Positions 7,586 to 16,731 are shown, counted from the stretch's first letter. The stretch is 35,722 nucleotides of DNA from Klebsiella pneumoniae (GCA_945862315.1 CAMAXW010000036.1:1-35722); one strand, 5' to 3'. Notes: generated by a model from the letters alone, not told the origin. A program made the numbers and translations.

Positions 7586-7918
7586 CTAAGCCACAGCTTC
7601 CCACAACACATGCGTTTGCCGAGCGTATGCCTTGTCTAGCAGGGCAAGCAAGGGAATTGCCCGCCGCGCTAATGGCACCGCGGGGGTCTCGTCTTCATTT
7701 TCTTGCGATGCTTCGTGACTGCTCGTCGACGCGACCACTGATGGCTGCGCGAGTCCGGCCACCAATTGGGCGCGGGCGGCGGGGATGTCTTCAGCCGCCA
7801 AGGCGCTGGGGACACGGCCACTTAAGCCCATGAGTGCGAGCAGTTCTTCGGCGACTGCCCCAAACATGAGGATGTCGTGATGGGCAGGACTCTTAAAACA
7901 AATCAGTTTGTGCTTCAC
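7586..7918 (-). CDS. DUF1840 family protein
   Basis: A 110-residue protein matching the DUF1840 family: KHKLICFKSPAHHDILMFG at the N-terminus, then a helix ending LMGLSGRVPSAL and a C-terminal ARRAIPLLALLDKA, separated by a variable, glutamate-rich linker. The function of the family is not established. The GTG start at 7918 is chosen because it overlaps the upstream PhyH-like gene's TGA as GTGA, a translational-coupling arrangement, and because the VKHKL start matches the family. A longer in-frame extension to 8275 is only the antisense-frame shadow of the upstream gene. Confidence 0.78.
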   Translation of the reverse strand: MKHKLICFKSPAHHDILMFGAVAEELLALMGLSGRVPSALAAEDIPAARAQLVAGLAQPSVVASTSSHEASQENEDETPAVPLARRAIPLLALLDKAYARQTHVLWEAVA

Positions 7919-8727
7919 CAAAGTGTGTGTCCGCGGTCGAAATCGTGTTGGCCAAGACGGTCCACTCCGCAGGCCAGCCACAGGGGATGCTCGGCAAAAT
8001 GCTGGTCCCCGCGGTGGGCTTGTCGATCGAACGCCGCGGGGGCCGGAAAATAATGGATCAACAGGGCGGCGCTGCGCGGCGCGTGAACTCCAGAGGCTAG
8101 GTAGTGGATAAGTTGGCCGTCCAGCAGCGCCATCTGCCCGGCTTCTAAGGCGAGCGCTAGTACGGGGATCTCGGTGCTGGACGGGTCCTGCGCCTGCAAC
8201 ACGCACGTTGGCCAGCTGCCGGGCACGGTTTGCTGCGCGCAGTCTCCCTGGAGATGCGAACCCGGGCGCACCCACACCCCAGCATCGGGTGGGGTGAGGT
8301 CATCCAGCGCCAAGCACACGGTGAGTAGCTGCGAGGGATCAACCGGCCAGCCGGCCCCACTCTGATACCAGGGCGTGGCGGCCGCCACTGCCGGCCAGCC
8401 GCAACGCACCACAGCGCCGCCGAGCACCACGTCCGGCCCCGCTAGCGCGCTCACGATGGCTAATAGGTCTGGATGGGTGAGGTAGTCCAGAAATTCCCGC
8501 GCCAAGTCGATGGCCTCGTCTAACGGGCGCGGTACTTGAGGTTGCAGTACGAAGTCAGGCCGTTCGAAGGCGTGGTCATCGAGCAGTCGAGCCAGCGCAT
8601 CCTGCAGCTGCGAGAGCAGCGCAGTGGGCAGCCGCCAGCGGGGCACCACATAGCCAACGGTTCCCCACCGCGCCAACTCTTCGGCACTCAGGCTAGGAAT
8701 CTCGTGGTAGGCGGCGTAGATGCTCAC
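7915..8727 (-). CDS. Phytanoyl-CoA dioxygenase (PhyH) family protein with altered metal site
   Basis: A 270-residue protein with the PhyH-fold pattern: CLALDDLTPPDAGVWVRPGS (139-157) is the typical wlALDd...NG.l.v.PGSH block, and LLDGQLIHY (201-209) plus R218 correspond to the distal iron-ligand histidine and the 2-oxoglutarate-binding arginine. The first two iron ligands, normally the HxD of PWHQD, are replaced: residues 119-123 read PWYQS, giving Tyr121 and Ser123. If the alignment is right the enzyme cannot bind Fe(II) in the classical way, so it may be a non-catalytic or repurposed member. It starts with GTG at 8727. It heads a coupled trio with the DUF1840 and zinc-ribbon genes, 219 bp downstream of fba on the same strand. 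Confidence 0.72.
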   Translation of the reverse strand: MSIYAAYHEIPSLSAEELARWGTVGYVVPRWRLPTALLSQLQDALARLLDDHAFERPDFVLQPQVPRPLDEAIDLAREFLDYLTHPDLLAIVSALAGPDVVLGGAVVRCGWPAVAAATPWYQSGAGWPVDPSQLLTVCLALDDLTPPDAGVWVRPGSHLQGDCAQQTVPGSWPTCVLQAQDPSSTEIPVLALALEAGQMALLDGQLIHYLASGVHAPRSAALLIHYFPAPAAFDRQAHRGDQHFAEHPLWLACGVDRLGQHDFDRGHTLW

Positions 8728-8894
8728 GTGGTGTGGGGGTTATCGCTAAAAGAGAGCGCTCAGATTCTCACGATTTCGCCTCCCGCGCAGCCACCGTGCG
8801 CGGTGGTGGGCGACCAGCGCTAAGGTGCGGTGAGCGCTCATGTTTAACGGGGCTCATTCACGGCTGCTGCCAAATAGGATGGGGCGTTTTATGG

Positions 8895-8932
8895 GCCGTC
8901 GCACCGTAAGGCGCGCCCTACGGTGCGACGGC
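8895..8932. repeat. Perfect 14-bp hairpin downstream of fba
   Basis: Left arm GCCGTCGCACCGTA (8895-8908) and right arm TACGGTGCGACGGC (8919-8932) around a 10-bp loop. It lies 14 bp beyond the fba stop on the minus strand. A strong hairpin here could terminate or stabilise the tkt-gap-pgk-fba message, but neither strand shows the following T run of a classical intrinsic terminator. It may equally be a 3'-end processing barrier or a repeat. Confidence 0.55.
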
Positions 8933-8946
8933 GTGATGGCGGGCTC

Positions 8947-9972
8947 TTAAGCGGGGAGCTCGTTTTCGACGGCCGTGCTGTATTGGCCGAGCGCCGCTAA
9001 ACCGTTGCAGCGTTCCCGATGCAGCAATACCTGTTGGGCACGCGCGACCTGTGCGGGCTTGCCACCCCAGGCGGCGAGGGCATCGGCCTGCAGCGCGCGC
9101 CCATAAGAGAAGGACAGCGGCCACGGCAACACCGTGCCGACGTTCATCGCGTTGAGATTGCGGGTGGCGTCAAGGCCGCTCTGACCACCCGACAAGAACA
9201 CGATGCCAGGAATGGCGGCAGGCACGGTGCGTTTGAGGCAGCGGACGGTTTTCTCTGCAATTTCCGCCATGCCAGCCTGCACCGGGCACAGCTTGCCCGA
9301 CACCACCATATTGATTTTGAGGATGGTGTGCTCCAGCACCACATTTTGGGCAACCAGTGCCTGGAACAGCGTGCGCAGGGTGTGCTCGGTGACTTCTTCG
9401 CAACGATCGATGGTGTTGTCGGCGTCCATTAAGACTTCTGGCTCGACCATCGGGACGATGCCGGCGGCCTGGCACAAGGCGGCGTAGCGCGCCAGCGCAT
9501 GGGCGTTGGCTTCCACGCAACCACTGGTGGGAATACCGTGGCCGATCGTGATGACCGCCCGCCATTTCGCAAATTTAGCGCCCAGTGCTTTATAGCCCGC
9601 GAGGCGCTCGCGCAGCCCGTCGAGGCCTTCGGTGACCTGCTCACCGGGACGTCCGGCTAAATCCTTGGAACCGCCATCCACTTTAATGCCGGGCATGATG
9701 CCCTTGGCGACCAGCAACTGCGCAAACGGCACGCCGGTAAGCGAGGACTGGCGAATGGTTTCATCGAACAAAATCATGCCGCTGATGTATTGCTGGTCAC
9801 CCGCGTTGGCAATCAGCAAATCACGATAGGCGCGCCGATTGGGTTCGGTGTTTTCGAGGCCAATGGTGTCGAAACGTTTTTTGATGGTGCCCATGCTTTC
9901 GTCGATAGCAAGCACACCTTTGCCTTTGGCCACCATCGCGGCGGCGGTGGTGGCGAGTTCTTGAGCTGACAT
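8947..9972 (-). CDS. fba: Fructose-bisphosphate aldolase, class I (eukaryote-like)
   Basis: A 341-residue cytoplasmic aldolase that interconverts fructose 1,6-bisphosphate with dihydroxyacetone phosphate and glyceraldehyde 3-phosphate. It belongs to the Schiff-base class, not the zinc-dependent class II. Visible motifs are KGVLAIDESMGTIKKRF near the N-terminus, FKW-like FAKWRAVI, MVEPEVLMD, and the Schiff-base lysine K219 in ILKINMVVSGK. Length is about that of animal and Xanthomonas-type class I enzymes. The ATG at 9972 has a GGAGA site eight bases upstream. It is the last gene of the tkt-gap-pgk-fba set; 100 bp separate it from pgk. Its mix with an otherwise bacterial glycolytic/Calvin-type operon, where class II is more usual, is notable. 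Confidence 0.95.
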   Translation of the reverse strand: MSAQELATTAAAMVAKGKGVLAIDESMGTIKKRFDTIGLENTEPNRRAYRDLLIANAGDQQYISGMILFDETIRQSSLTGVPFAQLLVAKGIMPGIKVDGGSKDLAGRPGEQVTEGLDGLRERLAGYKALGAKFAKWRAVITIGHGIPTSGCVEANAHALARYAALCQAAGIVPMVEPEVLMDADNTIDRCEEVTEHTLRTLFQALVAQNVVLEHTILKINMVVSGKLCPVQAGMAEIAEKTVRCLKRTVPAAIPGIVFLSGGQSGLDATRNLNAMNVGTVLPWPLSFSYGRALQADALAAWGGKPAQVARAQQVLLHRERCNGLAALGQYSTAVENELPA

Positions 9973-10072
9973 TAGCGGTTCTCCAAAAATTTAGCGCGCC
10001 GGTTTAGGGGGCGCGGATGATTAAACTTGTGTGGCCCTAACAGCCTGCTTGGGGCACTGCTTGGGGCGGATT

Positions 10073-11245
10073 TCAGATCTGTCCGCGGGCTTCCAGAATG
10101 GCCACGGCGGGCAGTATCTTGCCTTCCAAATATTCCAAAAAAGCACCGCCGGCGGTGGAGATGTACGACACCTGCGCGCTGATCCCAAATTGCGCAATGG
10201 CGGCCAAGGTATCGCCGCCGCCAGCAATAGAAAAAGCCGGTGAGGCCGCAATGGCCTGCGCCAGTGCCTGCGTTCCGCCCGCGAATTGGGCAAATTCAAA
10301 GACCCCCACGGGGCCGTTCCAGACGATGGTCCCAGCCGATTGTAAAATCTCGGCAAACCGCTGCGCGGTCAGAGGGCCAATGTCCATGATGAGGTCGTCG
10401 GGCAGGATGTCGGCCACCATTTTGGTCGTGGCGGGCGTGTCCTCGGCGAATGTTTTGCCGCATACCACATCGACCAGCAAGGGGATTTCCGCGCCCCGTG
10501 CTTGCGCCGCGCTCATGATCCGGCGCGCGGTATCCAGCATGTCGTGTTCGCACAGGGAGCGACCCACTTCGGCGCCGGTGGCGCGCAGGAAGGTATTGGC
10601 AATGCCGCCCCCCACGATGAGTTGGTCTACTTTGCCCAGCAGCGCTTCCAGCACCTCCAGTTTGGTGGATACCTTGGAACCACCGACGATCGCCACCAGC
10701 GGCCGGACTGGTGCGCGTAGCGCCTGCTTTAGCGCCGTGATTTCGGCGTGCATCAGTGGCCCCGCACAGGCGATCGGCGCGTATTTGGCCACCCCATGGG
10801 TGGACGCTTGCGCGCGGTGCGCGGTGGCAAAAGCATCGTTGACGAAGATGTCGCACAGCGCGGCCATGCGCCGGGCCAAGGCCTCGTCGTTTTTTTCTTC
10901 GCCTATTTCAAAGCGCACGTTCTCGCACAACACCACTTCGCCCGGCGCGCAAGTCACGCCGTTGAGCCAGTCGCGCGCCAAGCGTACCGGTTGACCCAGT
11001 AGCTCGCCGAGCGCTGCCGCCACGGGCGCCAAGGATGCGCTGGGGTCGACGTGACCTTCGGTTGGCCGTCCTAAATGCGACAGCACCAGTACCCGCGCGC
11101 CAGCGCGCTGCGCGGCCTGCAGTGTGGGCAGGCCGGCGCGCAACCGGGTGTCATCGGTGATGCGGCCATTTTTGAGCGGTACGTTGAAGTCCTCGCGAAT
11201 CAGCACCCGCTGGCCCGCAAGCGCTAAATCCAGCATGGCGAGCAT
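10073..11245 (-). CDS. pgk: Phosphoglycerate kinase
   Basis: A 390-residue monomeric kinase transferring phosphate between 1,3-bisphosphoglycerate and ADP in lower glycolysis/gluconeogenesis or the Calvin cycle. Family signatures are clear: [14 protein letters not shown] (substrate site) near residue 20, [22 protein letters not shown] in the nucleotide domain, [10 protein letters not shown], and the phosphate-binding GGGDTLAAI near the C-terminus. Length is normal. The ATG at 11245 comes one base after the gap stop codon, indicating tight coupling; a second in-frame ATG at 11236 would also give a family-like N-terminus. Confidence 0.97.
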   Translation of the reverse strand: MLAMLDLALAGQRVLIREDFNVPLKNGRITDDTRLRAGLPTLQAAQRAGARVLVLSHLGRPTEGHVDPSASLAPVAAALGELLGQPVRLARDWLNGVTCAPGEVVLCENVRFEIGEEKNDEALARRMAALCDIFVNDAFATAHRAQASTHGVAKYAPIACAGPLMHAEITALKQALRAPVRPLVAIVGGSKVSTKLEVLEALLGKVDQLIVGGGIANTFLRATGAEVGRSLCEHDMLDTARRIMSAAQARGAEIPLLVDVVCGKTFAEDTPATTKMVADILPDDLIMDIGPLTAQRFAEILQSAGTIVWNGPVGVFEFAQFAGGTQALAQAIAASPAFSIAGGGDTLAAIAQFGISAQVSYISTAGGAFLEYLEGKILPAVAILEARGQI

Positions 11246-11246
11246 G

Positions 11247-12263
11247 TCAGGCCCCGGCGTTCATCAGCGCAAGGGTGGTGTCGAGCATCCGGTTGGAGAA
11301 GCCCCACTCGTTGTCGTACCACGCCATGACCTTCACCAGGGTGCCATCGATGACTTTGATTTCGGAGGCCTCCACGATGGACGACGCGGGGTTGTGGTTG
11401 AAATCGATGGAGACCAGCGGCTCATCGCTGATTTCCAGCACGCCGTGGAGTTCGCCTGCCGCGGCGGCCCGCAGGATGGCGAGCACTTCTTTGCTATCGG
11501 TCGGGCGGCTGGCCCGAAACGTGAGATCTACCAGCGACACATTGATGGTGGGCACCCGCACCGCCAAGCCGTCCAACTTGCCGTTGAGCTCGGGCAACAC
11601 CAAGCCCACCGCTGCGGCTGCGCCGGTTTTGGCGGGGATCATCGACATCGTGGCGGAGCGCGCACGGCGTAAATCTTTGTGAAAAACGTCGGTCAGGACT
11701 TGGTCGTTGGTGTAGGAGTGGATGGTCGTCATCAGGCCCGACTCCACGCCGATTTTTTCGTGTAACGGTTTGACCAGCGGGGCCAAGCAGTTGGTGGTGC
11801 ACGAGGCGTTGGAGATAATTTGGTGGCTCGCTTTCAGCACGCGGTGATTCACGCCATACACGATGGTGGCGTCTACGGCATCGCTCGCGGGTGCGGAAAT
11901 AATGACTTTCTTGGCGCCGCCTTGCAGATGCAAGCTGGCTTTTTCGCGCGAGGTGAACAGCCCGGTGCATTCAAAGACCACGTCGACTTTAAGCTCACCC
12001 CAAGGCAGCTTGGCCGGATCCCGTTCGGCGAGAACGCGAATTCGGTCGCCGTTGACGACCATATAGTCGCCATCCACTGCGACCGTGCCGGGAAATTTGC
12101 CATGGGCGGTGTCGTAGCGGGTGAGATGCACGTTGGTATGCGCATCACCGAGGTCGTTAATCGCAACGATTTCCATCTCGTGGGTGCGTTTGGACTCGTA
12201 CAGGGCGCGCAGGACGTTGCGGCCAATCCGACCATAACCATTGATGCCGATTCGAATGCTCAT
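11247..12263 (-). CDS. gap: Glyceraldehyde-3-phosphate dehydrogenase, type I
   Basis: A 338-residue dehydrogenase oxidising glyceraldehyde 3-phosphate to 1,3-bisphosphoglycerate. The N-terminal Rossmann motif [10 protein letters not shown], the AINDLGD loop whose acidic residue favours NAD, the catalytic cysteine in [12 protein letters not shown], and the HSYTNDQ and [11 protein letters not shown] blocks are all intact. The ATG at 12263 is chosen because the protein then starts [11 protein letters not shown] as in the family and has an AAGAGA site; an in-frame start at 12332 would overlap tkt and add 23 unconserved residues. Because it sits between tkt and pgk, erythrose-4-phosphate dehydrogenase (epd) was considered, but the operon position and sequence suit gap better. 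Confidence 0.94.
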   Translation of the reverse strand: MSIRIGINGYGRIGRNVLRALYESKRTHEMEIVAINDLGDAHTNVHLTRYDTAHGKFPGTVAVDGDYMVVNGDRIRVLAERDPAKLPWGELKVDVVFECTGLFTSREKASLHLQGGAKKVIISAPASDAVDATIVYGVNHRVLKASHQIISNASCTTNCLAPLVKPLHEKIGVESGLMTTIHSYTNDQVLTDVFHKDLRRARSATMSMIPAKTGAAAAVGLVLPELNGKLDGLAVRVPTINVSLVDLTFRASRPTDSKEVLAILRAAAAGELHGVLEISDEPLVSIDFNHNPASSIVEASEIKVIDGTLVKVMAWYDNEWGFSNRMLDTTLALMNAGA

Positions 12264-12318
12264 AAATTTTCTCTTGATTGTCTTTTCAGATTCGCTCAGA
12301 TGGACGCAAGGCTTAGCG

Positions 12319-14364
12319 CTAAGTTCCGCCATCCAGGTAGGTTTGCACGCGCGCCGTAACAGAGTCGGCGGTTAGACCGAAATGCTTGAATAATTGTCCG
12401 GCGGGCGCGGACGCACCGAAGCTTGTTATGCCCAGCACTAAGCCATCCAATCCCACGTAGCGATACCAGCCAGCCGGCGAGCCGGCTTCAATGGCCACCC
12501 GCTGGCGCAGGGCGTTGGGTAGCACCGATGCCTGATAATCGGCGCTTTGGCGCGCAAAGACTTCGCCACACGGCATAGAGACCACCCGCACGCGCCGCCC
12601 AGCCGCGTTGAGGGTATGGGCGGCGCTGACCGCCAAACCCACTTCTGAGCCCGTGGCGATGAGAATGGCCTCGGGTGCACCGACCGGTTCTAACAAAACA
12701 TAACCACCGCGTTGGATATTGGCGAGTTGGGCTGCATCGCGCGGCTGGGGTGGCACACCTTGGCGGGTCAATAGCAGGCAGCTCGGGCCGTCCGTCCGTT
12801 CGATGCCGGCCACCCAAGCGGCCGCCGTTTCCGCCCCGTCACAGGGCCGCCAGACTTCGCAATTGGGGATGAGCCGCAGCGAAGCGGCGTGTTCTATCGG
12901 TTGATGGGTGGGCCCATCTTCGCCCAGACCAATGGAATCGTGGGTGAGCACATACACCGCTCGCAGTCCCATGAGTGCCGCCATGCGGATGGCGTTCCGT
13001 GCGTAATCGGAGAACACCAAAAAAGTTCCGCCATAGGGGATAAACCCACCGTGCAGCGCCAGCCCACTCATGACCGCGACCATCGCGAATTCGCGCACCC
13101 CATAGTTAATGTAATTGCCCGATGCATCCGTGCGGCTGACGGCGCGACTGCCGGCCCAGTGGGTGAGATTGGATTCGCTTAAGTCGGCTGACCCGCCGGC
13201 GAACTCGGGGAGCACGGGGCCCAGTTTCTCCAGCGCGAGTTGCGAGGACTTACGGGTGGCGTTAGCGGCGGTGCTAGCCTGTTGGGTGGCCAGTAAATCC
13301 GCGACCGTGCTCGCCCACGCGGCGGGCAGTTCGCCTTGCGTGCGGCGGGTAAACTCCGCCGCCAACACCGGATGAGCCTGCGCGTACCCGGCAAACAGCG
13401 TTGTCCATTGCGCTTGCTGGGCGGCGCCCTGCACGCGTGCATCCCAGGCGGCCGCCACTGCGTGGGGAATTTCGAAGGGCGCGTGGGGCCACTCCAGCGC
13501 CGCCCGTGTGGCGGTGATTTCGGCCTCGCCCAGCGGCGCGCCGTGGGCGGCTGACTTGCCGGATTTGTTGGGGCTGCCAAAACCAATCACCGTGCGGCAG
13601 CAGATGAGCGTGGGTTGTTGAGCCTCGGCCCGCGCGGCCACTAGGGCTGCGTGGATGGCGGTGGCGTCGTGTCCGTCCACATCTTCCAGCACCTGCCAGC
13701 CGTAGGCGCGAAAACGGGCCGGGGTGTTGTCGGTGAACCAGCCGCTGACGTCGCCATCGATCGATATGTGGTTGTCGTCGTAGAGGACGATCAGTTTGCC
13801 CAAACCCAAGGTGCCCGCCAGCGAACAGGCTTCGTGCGAAATACCTTCCATCAGGCAGCCATCGCCCACGCAAACATAGGTGTAGTGGTCCACCAGCGGG
13901 AAGTCTTCGCGGTTGAACTGCGCGGCGAGCATGCGTTCGGCGAGCGCCATGCCCACCGCGTTGGCCAGACCTTGGCCCAGCGGGCCGGTGGTGGTTTCTA
14001 CGCCTGGGGCATGCTGGTACTCGGGATGGCCGGGTGTTTTTGAGCCAAATTGCCGAAAGTTTTTGAGCTCCTCCAGCGGCAAGTCATAGCCCGTGAGGTG
14101 GAGTAAAGCGTAGAGCAGCATCGAGCCATGGCCGTTCGATAGCACGAAGCGGTCGCGATTGGGCCAATTGGGATTGCCCGGGTTGTGCCGCAAAAAATCA
14201 CGCCATAAAACTTCCGCCAAATCCGCCATGCCCAGGGGGGCGCCCGGGTGCCCCGAGTTGGCGGCCTGTACGGCGTCCATGCTCAGCGCGCGGATGGCGT
14301 TGGCCAGGGTGCGGCGGCTGGGCGAGTTGGCGACCGAGTCCGGTGCGGCGGGGGAGTGTGTCAT
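12319..14364 (-). CDS. tkt: Transketolase
   Basis: A 681-residue thiamine-diphosphate enzyme transferring two-carbon ketol units in the pentose-phosphate and Calvin pathways. [13 protein letters not shown] near residue 36, the ThDP/Mg motif [13 protein letters not shown], and the later GPTHQPIEH and LLTRQGVP segments identify it firmly, and the length equals the family norm. Translation starts at ATG 14364, preceded on the minus strand by a GAGGA site. It leads the tkt-gap-pgk-fba group, with 55 bp to gap. No phosphoribulokinase or RuBisCO gene is in the window, so central carbon metabolism is the default role, not autotrophy. Confidence 0.97.
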   Translation of the reverse strand: MTHSPAAPDSVANSPSRRTLANAIRALSMDAVQAANSGHPGAPLGMADLAEVLWRDFLRHNPGNPNWPNRDRFVLSNGHGSMLLYALLHLTGYDLPLEELKNFRQFGSKTPGHPEYQHAPGVETTTGPLGQGLANAVGMALAERMLAAQFNREDFPLVDHYTYVCVGDGCLMEGISHEACSLAGTLGLGKLIVLYDDNHISIDGDVSGWFTDNTPARFRAYGWQVLEDVDGHDATAIHAALVAARAEAQQPTLICCRTVIGFGSPNKSGKSAAHGAPLGEAEITATRAALEWPHAPFEIPHAVAAAWDARVQGAAQQAQWTTLFAGYAQAHPVLAAEFTRRTQGELPAAWASTVADLLATQQASTAANATRKSSQLALEKLGPVLPEFAGGSADLSESNLTHWAGSRAVSRTDASGNYINYGVREFAMVAVMSGLALHGGFIPYGGTFLVFSDYARNAIRMAALMGLRAVYVLTHDSIGLGEDGPTHQPIEHAASLRLIPNCEVWRPCDGAETAAAWVAGIERTDGPSCLLLTRQGVPPQPRDAAQLANIQRGGYVLLEPVGAPEAILIATGSEVGLAVSAAHTLNAAGRRVRVVSMPCGEVFARQSADYQASVLPNALRQRVAIEAGSPAGWYRYVGLDGLVLGITSFGASAPAGQLFKHFGLTADSVTARVQTYLDGGT

Positions 14365-14458
14365 GAGGGGGGAATCCTCGGCCCGGGGGCGTGGCGATTA
14401 AAGGGCGCGACGACCGGCAGAGCGTCAATCGCGCCGGCCGGTGTGGCAAAGACCACTG

Positions 14459-14464
14459 ATTCTA
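14459..14464 (-). promoter_or_regulatory. Candidate -10 element for tkt
   Basis: Read on the minus strand, TAGAAT matches the sigma-70 -10 consensus TATAAT at five of six positions. The -35 candidate 16 bp upstream (TTTTTC) is weak. A start around 14452 would give a leader of about 88 nt before the tkt ATG. Confidence 0.3.
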
Positions 14465-14738
14465 GCCGCTGAACCGGCCTGAAAAAAGCCAAGAATCCTC
14501 CCGGAATGATGTCTGTCAGCGAAATCGTTTGGGTGAACGGCTTATCGGCAGGCAGGAATTCTTCCTGCGCGCGGCCCCAGCGGGGTCGCCAGCCTTGTGC
14601 AGCCATGGGGCTCGCGACCACGCTCCATCCCTGTGATGTGAGCGGCACTACCCAACCCTAGGCGTGAGGAGCAACCCATGGCGACAGTCCCCAGATGCTC
14701 CGGTACATTGCCTCGCTTTGCACATTCAACATCATTCA

Positions 14739-14779
14739 TCGAGCGCTCCCGGGGTGGGCGGGCTGGTTGGGGCGCTCGA
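14739..14779 (+). promoter_or_regulatory. Inverted repeat in the metF leader
   Basis: Left arm TCGAGCGCTCCC (14739-14750) pairs with GGGGCGCTCGA (14769-14779), an almost continuous 11-bp stem with one G-U in RNA and a G-rich loop of about 19 nt. It ends 53 nt before the metF ATG. It could be an RNA leader element or an operator. It does not match the SAH or SAM riboswitch patterns I know well enough to name it. Confidence 0.4.
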
Positions 14780-14832
14780 ATCTCGCCCCGACCGACCAGT
14801 GCCGCCAACCCGGCGACGCGGAGAGGCGAGAC

Positions 14833-15702
14833 ATGGCCATAACGGGCACCCATCTTAGTTTTGAGTTTTTCCCCCCACGGACCGCCGATGCGGTGCTGCG
14901 ACTCGCCACCACCCGCGAGCGTTTAGCGGTTTACCAGCCCAGCTTTTTCTCTGTGACCTTCGGGGCGGGTGGCAGCACGCGGGAACTGACCTTGGAAACC
15001 GTGCTGGCAACGCGCGTGGCGACCGGCATCGACAGCGCGCCGCATATTTCCTGCATGGGCACCTCAAAGGCGGAAATCAGTGAGGTGCTTCAGCACTATC
15101 AAGCCGCCGGGGTGCGCCGCATCGTGGCCTTGCGGGGCGACATGCCCTCTGGCATGAGCAGCATGGGTGAACTGCGTTATGCCAGTGAACTGGTGAGTTT
15201 TATCCGGGCAGCGACCGGCAATGCCTTCCATATTGAAGTGGCGGCCTACCCCGAATTTCATCCGCAGGCCGCGTCGGCATCGGCCGATCTGAAGAATTTT
15301 CAGCGCAAAGTAGACGCCGGCGCAGATAGCGCCATCACCCAGTATTTTTATAACCCAGACGCTTATTTCCGTTTTTTGGACAGCTGTGCGGCGTTGGGGA
15401 TCAACATTCCGATCGTGCCGGGCATCATGCCTATCACTAATTTTACCCAGTTGATGCGTTTCTCCGAGATGTGTGGCGCCGAGGTGCCGCGCTGGATAGT
15501 CCAGCGGCTGCGCGATTTTGGCGACGACCGGGCGGCAATTCGTGCCTTTGGCGTGGATGTCACCTCCGCTTTGTGCGAGCGCTTGATAACCCAAGGCGCC
15601 GTGGGTTTGCACTTCTACACCATGAATCAGCACGACACGCTGGAAGCTATTTTGGGCAATCTTGGGCTGCGTGGGGACCATGACCGGCCGCCGCCCGCCT
15701 GA
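14833..15702 (+). CDS. metF: Methylenetetrahydrofolate reductase
   Basis: A 289-residue FAD enzyme reducing 5,10-methylene- to 5-methyl-tetrahydrofolate for methionine synthesis. SFEFFPPRT at the N-terminus holds the catalytic glutamate, FFSVTFGAGGSTR and the ALRGD flavin-contact motif follow, and ITQYFYNPDAYFRF and PGIMPITNF are typical substrate-site blocks. Length equals the bacterial family. The ATG at 14833 follows a GAGAGGCGAG purine tract; an in-frame upstream start at 14695 would add 46 non-conserved residues. Its 3' end overlaps the sigma-54 activator gene by 23 bp, so it appears to be read into the pilus operon, an unusual metabolic leader gene for that system. Confidence 0.95.
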   Translation: MAITGTHLSFEFFPPRTADAVLRLATTRERLAVYQPSFFSVTFGAGGSTRELTLETVLATRVATGIDSAPHISCMGTSKAEISEVLQHYQAAGVRRIVALRGDMPSGMSSMGELRYASELVSFIRAATGNAFHIEVAAYPEFHPQAASASADLKNFQRKVDAGADSAITQYFYNPDAYFRFLDSCAALGINIPIVPGIMPITNFTQLMRFSEMCGAEVPRWIVQRLRDFGDDRAAIRAFGVDVTSALCERLITQGAVGLHFYTMNQHDTLEAILGNLGLRGDHDRPPPA

Positions 15703-16726
15703 ACTGGGCTGCGCGAGCAGCCAGACTAGCCCGGCCACCTTGTGCGCCAGCGAGCAACTGCTCCTCGGCGACAGCCGTGTGATGGTGAACTTGCGCGCCC
15801 AGACACGGCAACTGGCCCAGTCGCCTTTTCCGGTGCTGGTCACCGGCGAATCGGGGACGGGCAAAGAGCTGGTGGCGCAGTGTCTGCACCGTGAGGGGCC
15901 GCGCGTTGCCGCCCCGCTGGTGACCCTCAATTGCGCGGCCTTCACCCCCGAACTCCTCGCCGCCCAGTTGTTTGGACATGCGCGTGGCGCCTACACCGGT
16001 GCCGAGCAGGCGCGCGCTGGTTTTTTTGAGGCGACTGGTCGCGGCACGCTGTTTCTCGATGAAGTGGGCGAGATCCCGCCGCCGCTGCAGGCCAAGCTGT
16101 TGCGTGTGCTCGAAAATGGCGAGTACTACCGATTAGGCGAAACACAGGCCCGCCGAGCCGAGGCGCGCATTGTGGCCGCCACCAACCGCGACCTTCGAGG
16201 TGCGGTGCGGCGCGGGGAGTTTCGCGCCGACCTTTTTCACCGTTTATCCGTGCTGCAGATCAGCGTGCCGCCGCTGCGCGAACGCGACGCGGACTGGCAA
16301 CTGTTGCTGACCTATTTTCAGCACGGATATGCCGACCAAGTGAGTCCTTTCTCCTTGGCACCGGCGGCAGTGCGACGGCTGTCGGGCTATGGCTTTGCCG
16401 GGAATGTGCGGGAGTTGCGCAATCTCGTGATTAGGTTAGGCGCCCGTTATCCCGGTGCCTGCGTGGAAGAAGCCGATTTGCTGGCCGAACTGGAGCCCGA
16501 CGGCGCCCTTTTCGACGCACCGTCGGCCACCGGTTTGGCGGCACGTTTATGTGCAGGGGAATTTAGTCTGGCCCAAGAGTTGGCGGGCCTGGAACGTTGT
16601 TATGTCGCGTTGGCGCTGTCGCTGCGGCCGGGCAATTTTGCCCACGCGGCGCGCCTGTTGGGCGTCAATCGCACCACGCTGTACAGCAAATTGGCTCGCT
16701 TGGGCCTCACTTCGCCTCTGGAGTAG
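15680..16726 (+). CDS. Sigma-54-dependent activator without receiver domain
   Basis: A 348-residue bacterial enhancer-binding protein: AAA+ domain plus DNA-binding helix-turn-helix. Walker A GESGTGKE (56-63), the sigma-54-contact loop GAYTGA (103-108, the Phe-to-Tyr version of GAFTGA), Walker B LFLDEVGE (124-131) and the FRADLFHRLSVLQI sensor region are intact, and the C-terminus ends with NFAHAARLLGVNRTTLYSKL, a Fis-type helix-turn-helix. Only about 28 residues precede the ATPase core, so it lacks the receiver or GAF domain of PilR- or NtrC-type proteins and is built like PspF. It overlaps metF and leads directly into the pilus genes. The sigma-54 promoter at 30862 is its obvious candidate target. 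Confidence 0.9.
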   Translation: MTGRRPPELGCASSQTSPATLCASEQLLLGDSRVMVNLRAQTRQLAQSPFPVLVTGESGTGKELVAQCLHREGPRVAAPLVTLNCAAFTPELLAAQLFGHARGAYTGAEQARAGFFEATGRGTLFLDEVGEIPPPLQAKLLRVLENGEYYRLGETQARRAEARIVAATNRDLRGAVRRGEFRADLFHRLSVLQISVPPLRERDADWQLLLTYFQHGYADQVSPFSLAPAAVRRLSGYGFAGNVRELRNLVIRLGARYPGACVEEADLLAELEPDGALFDAPSATGLAARLCAGEFSLAQELAGLERCYVALALSLRPGNFAHAARLLGVNRTTLYSKLARLGLTSPLE

Positions 16727-16731
16727 CGCTG

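Larger units (their letters stand above)
14365..14832. other. Divergent tkt / metF intergenic region
   Basis: About 470 bp carrying the control regions of both operons. A -10-like TAGAAT lies on the minus strand at 14464-14459 for tkt; a small palindrome GCAGGAA-TTC-TTCCTGC is at 14552-14568; and a longer hairpin lies in the metF leader (listed separately). No protein-coding frame is convincing: the frames crossing it are arginine- and proline-rich antisense or extension shadows. No transcription-factor site could be named. Confidence 0.5.

Noticed and set aside
7919-8275. Long N-terminal extension of the DUF1840 protein
   Set aside because: The extra 119 codons lie over the PhyH-like gene in another frame and are Arg/Pro-rich; the GTGA overlap at 7915-7918 gives a family-like start.
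14660-14832. SAH or SAM riboswitch before metF
   Set aside because: The GAGGAGC near 14667 is reminiscent of the SAH element, but the conserved downstream blocks are missing, so only an inverted repeat is claimed.
15064-15945. 293-residue minus-strand open frame opposite metF and the activator
   Set aside because: It spans the end of metF and the start of the activator on the opposite strand; both sense frames have conserved motifs and this one has none.
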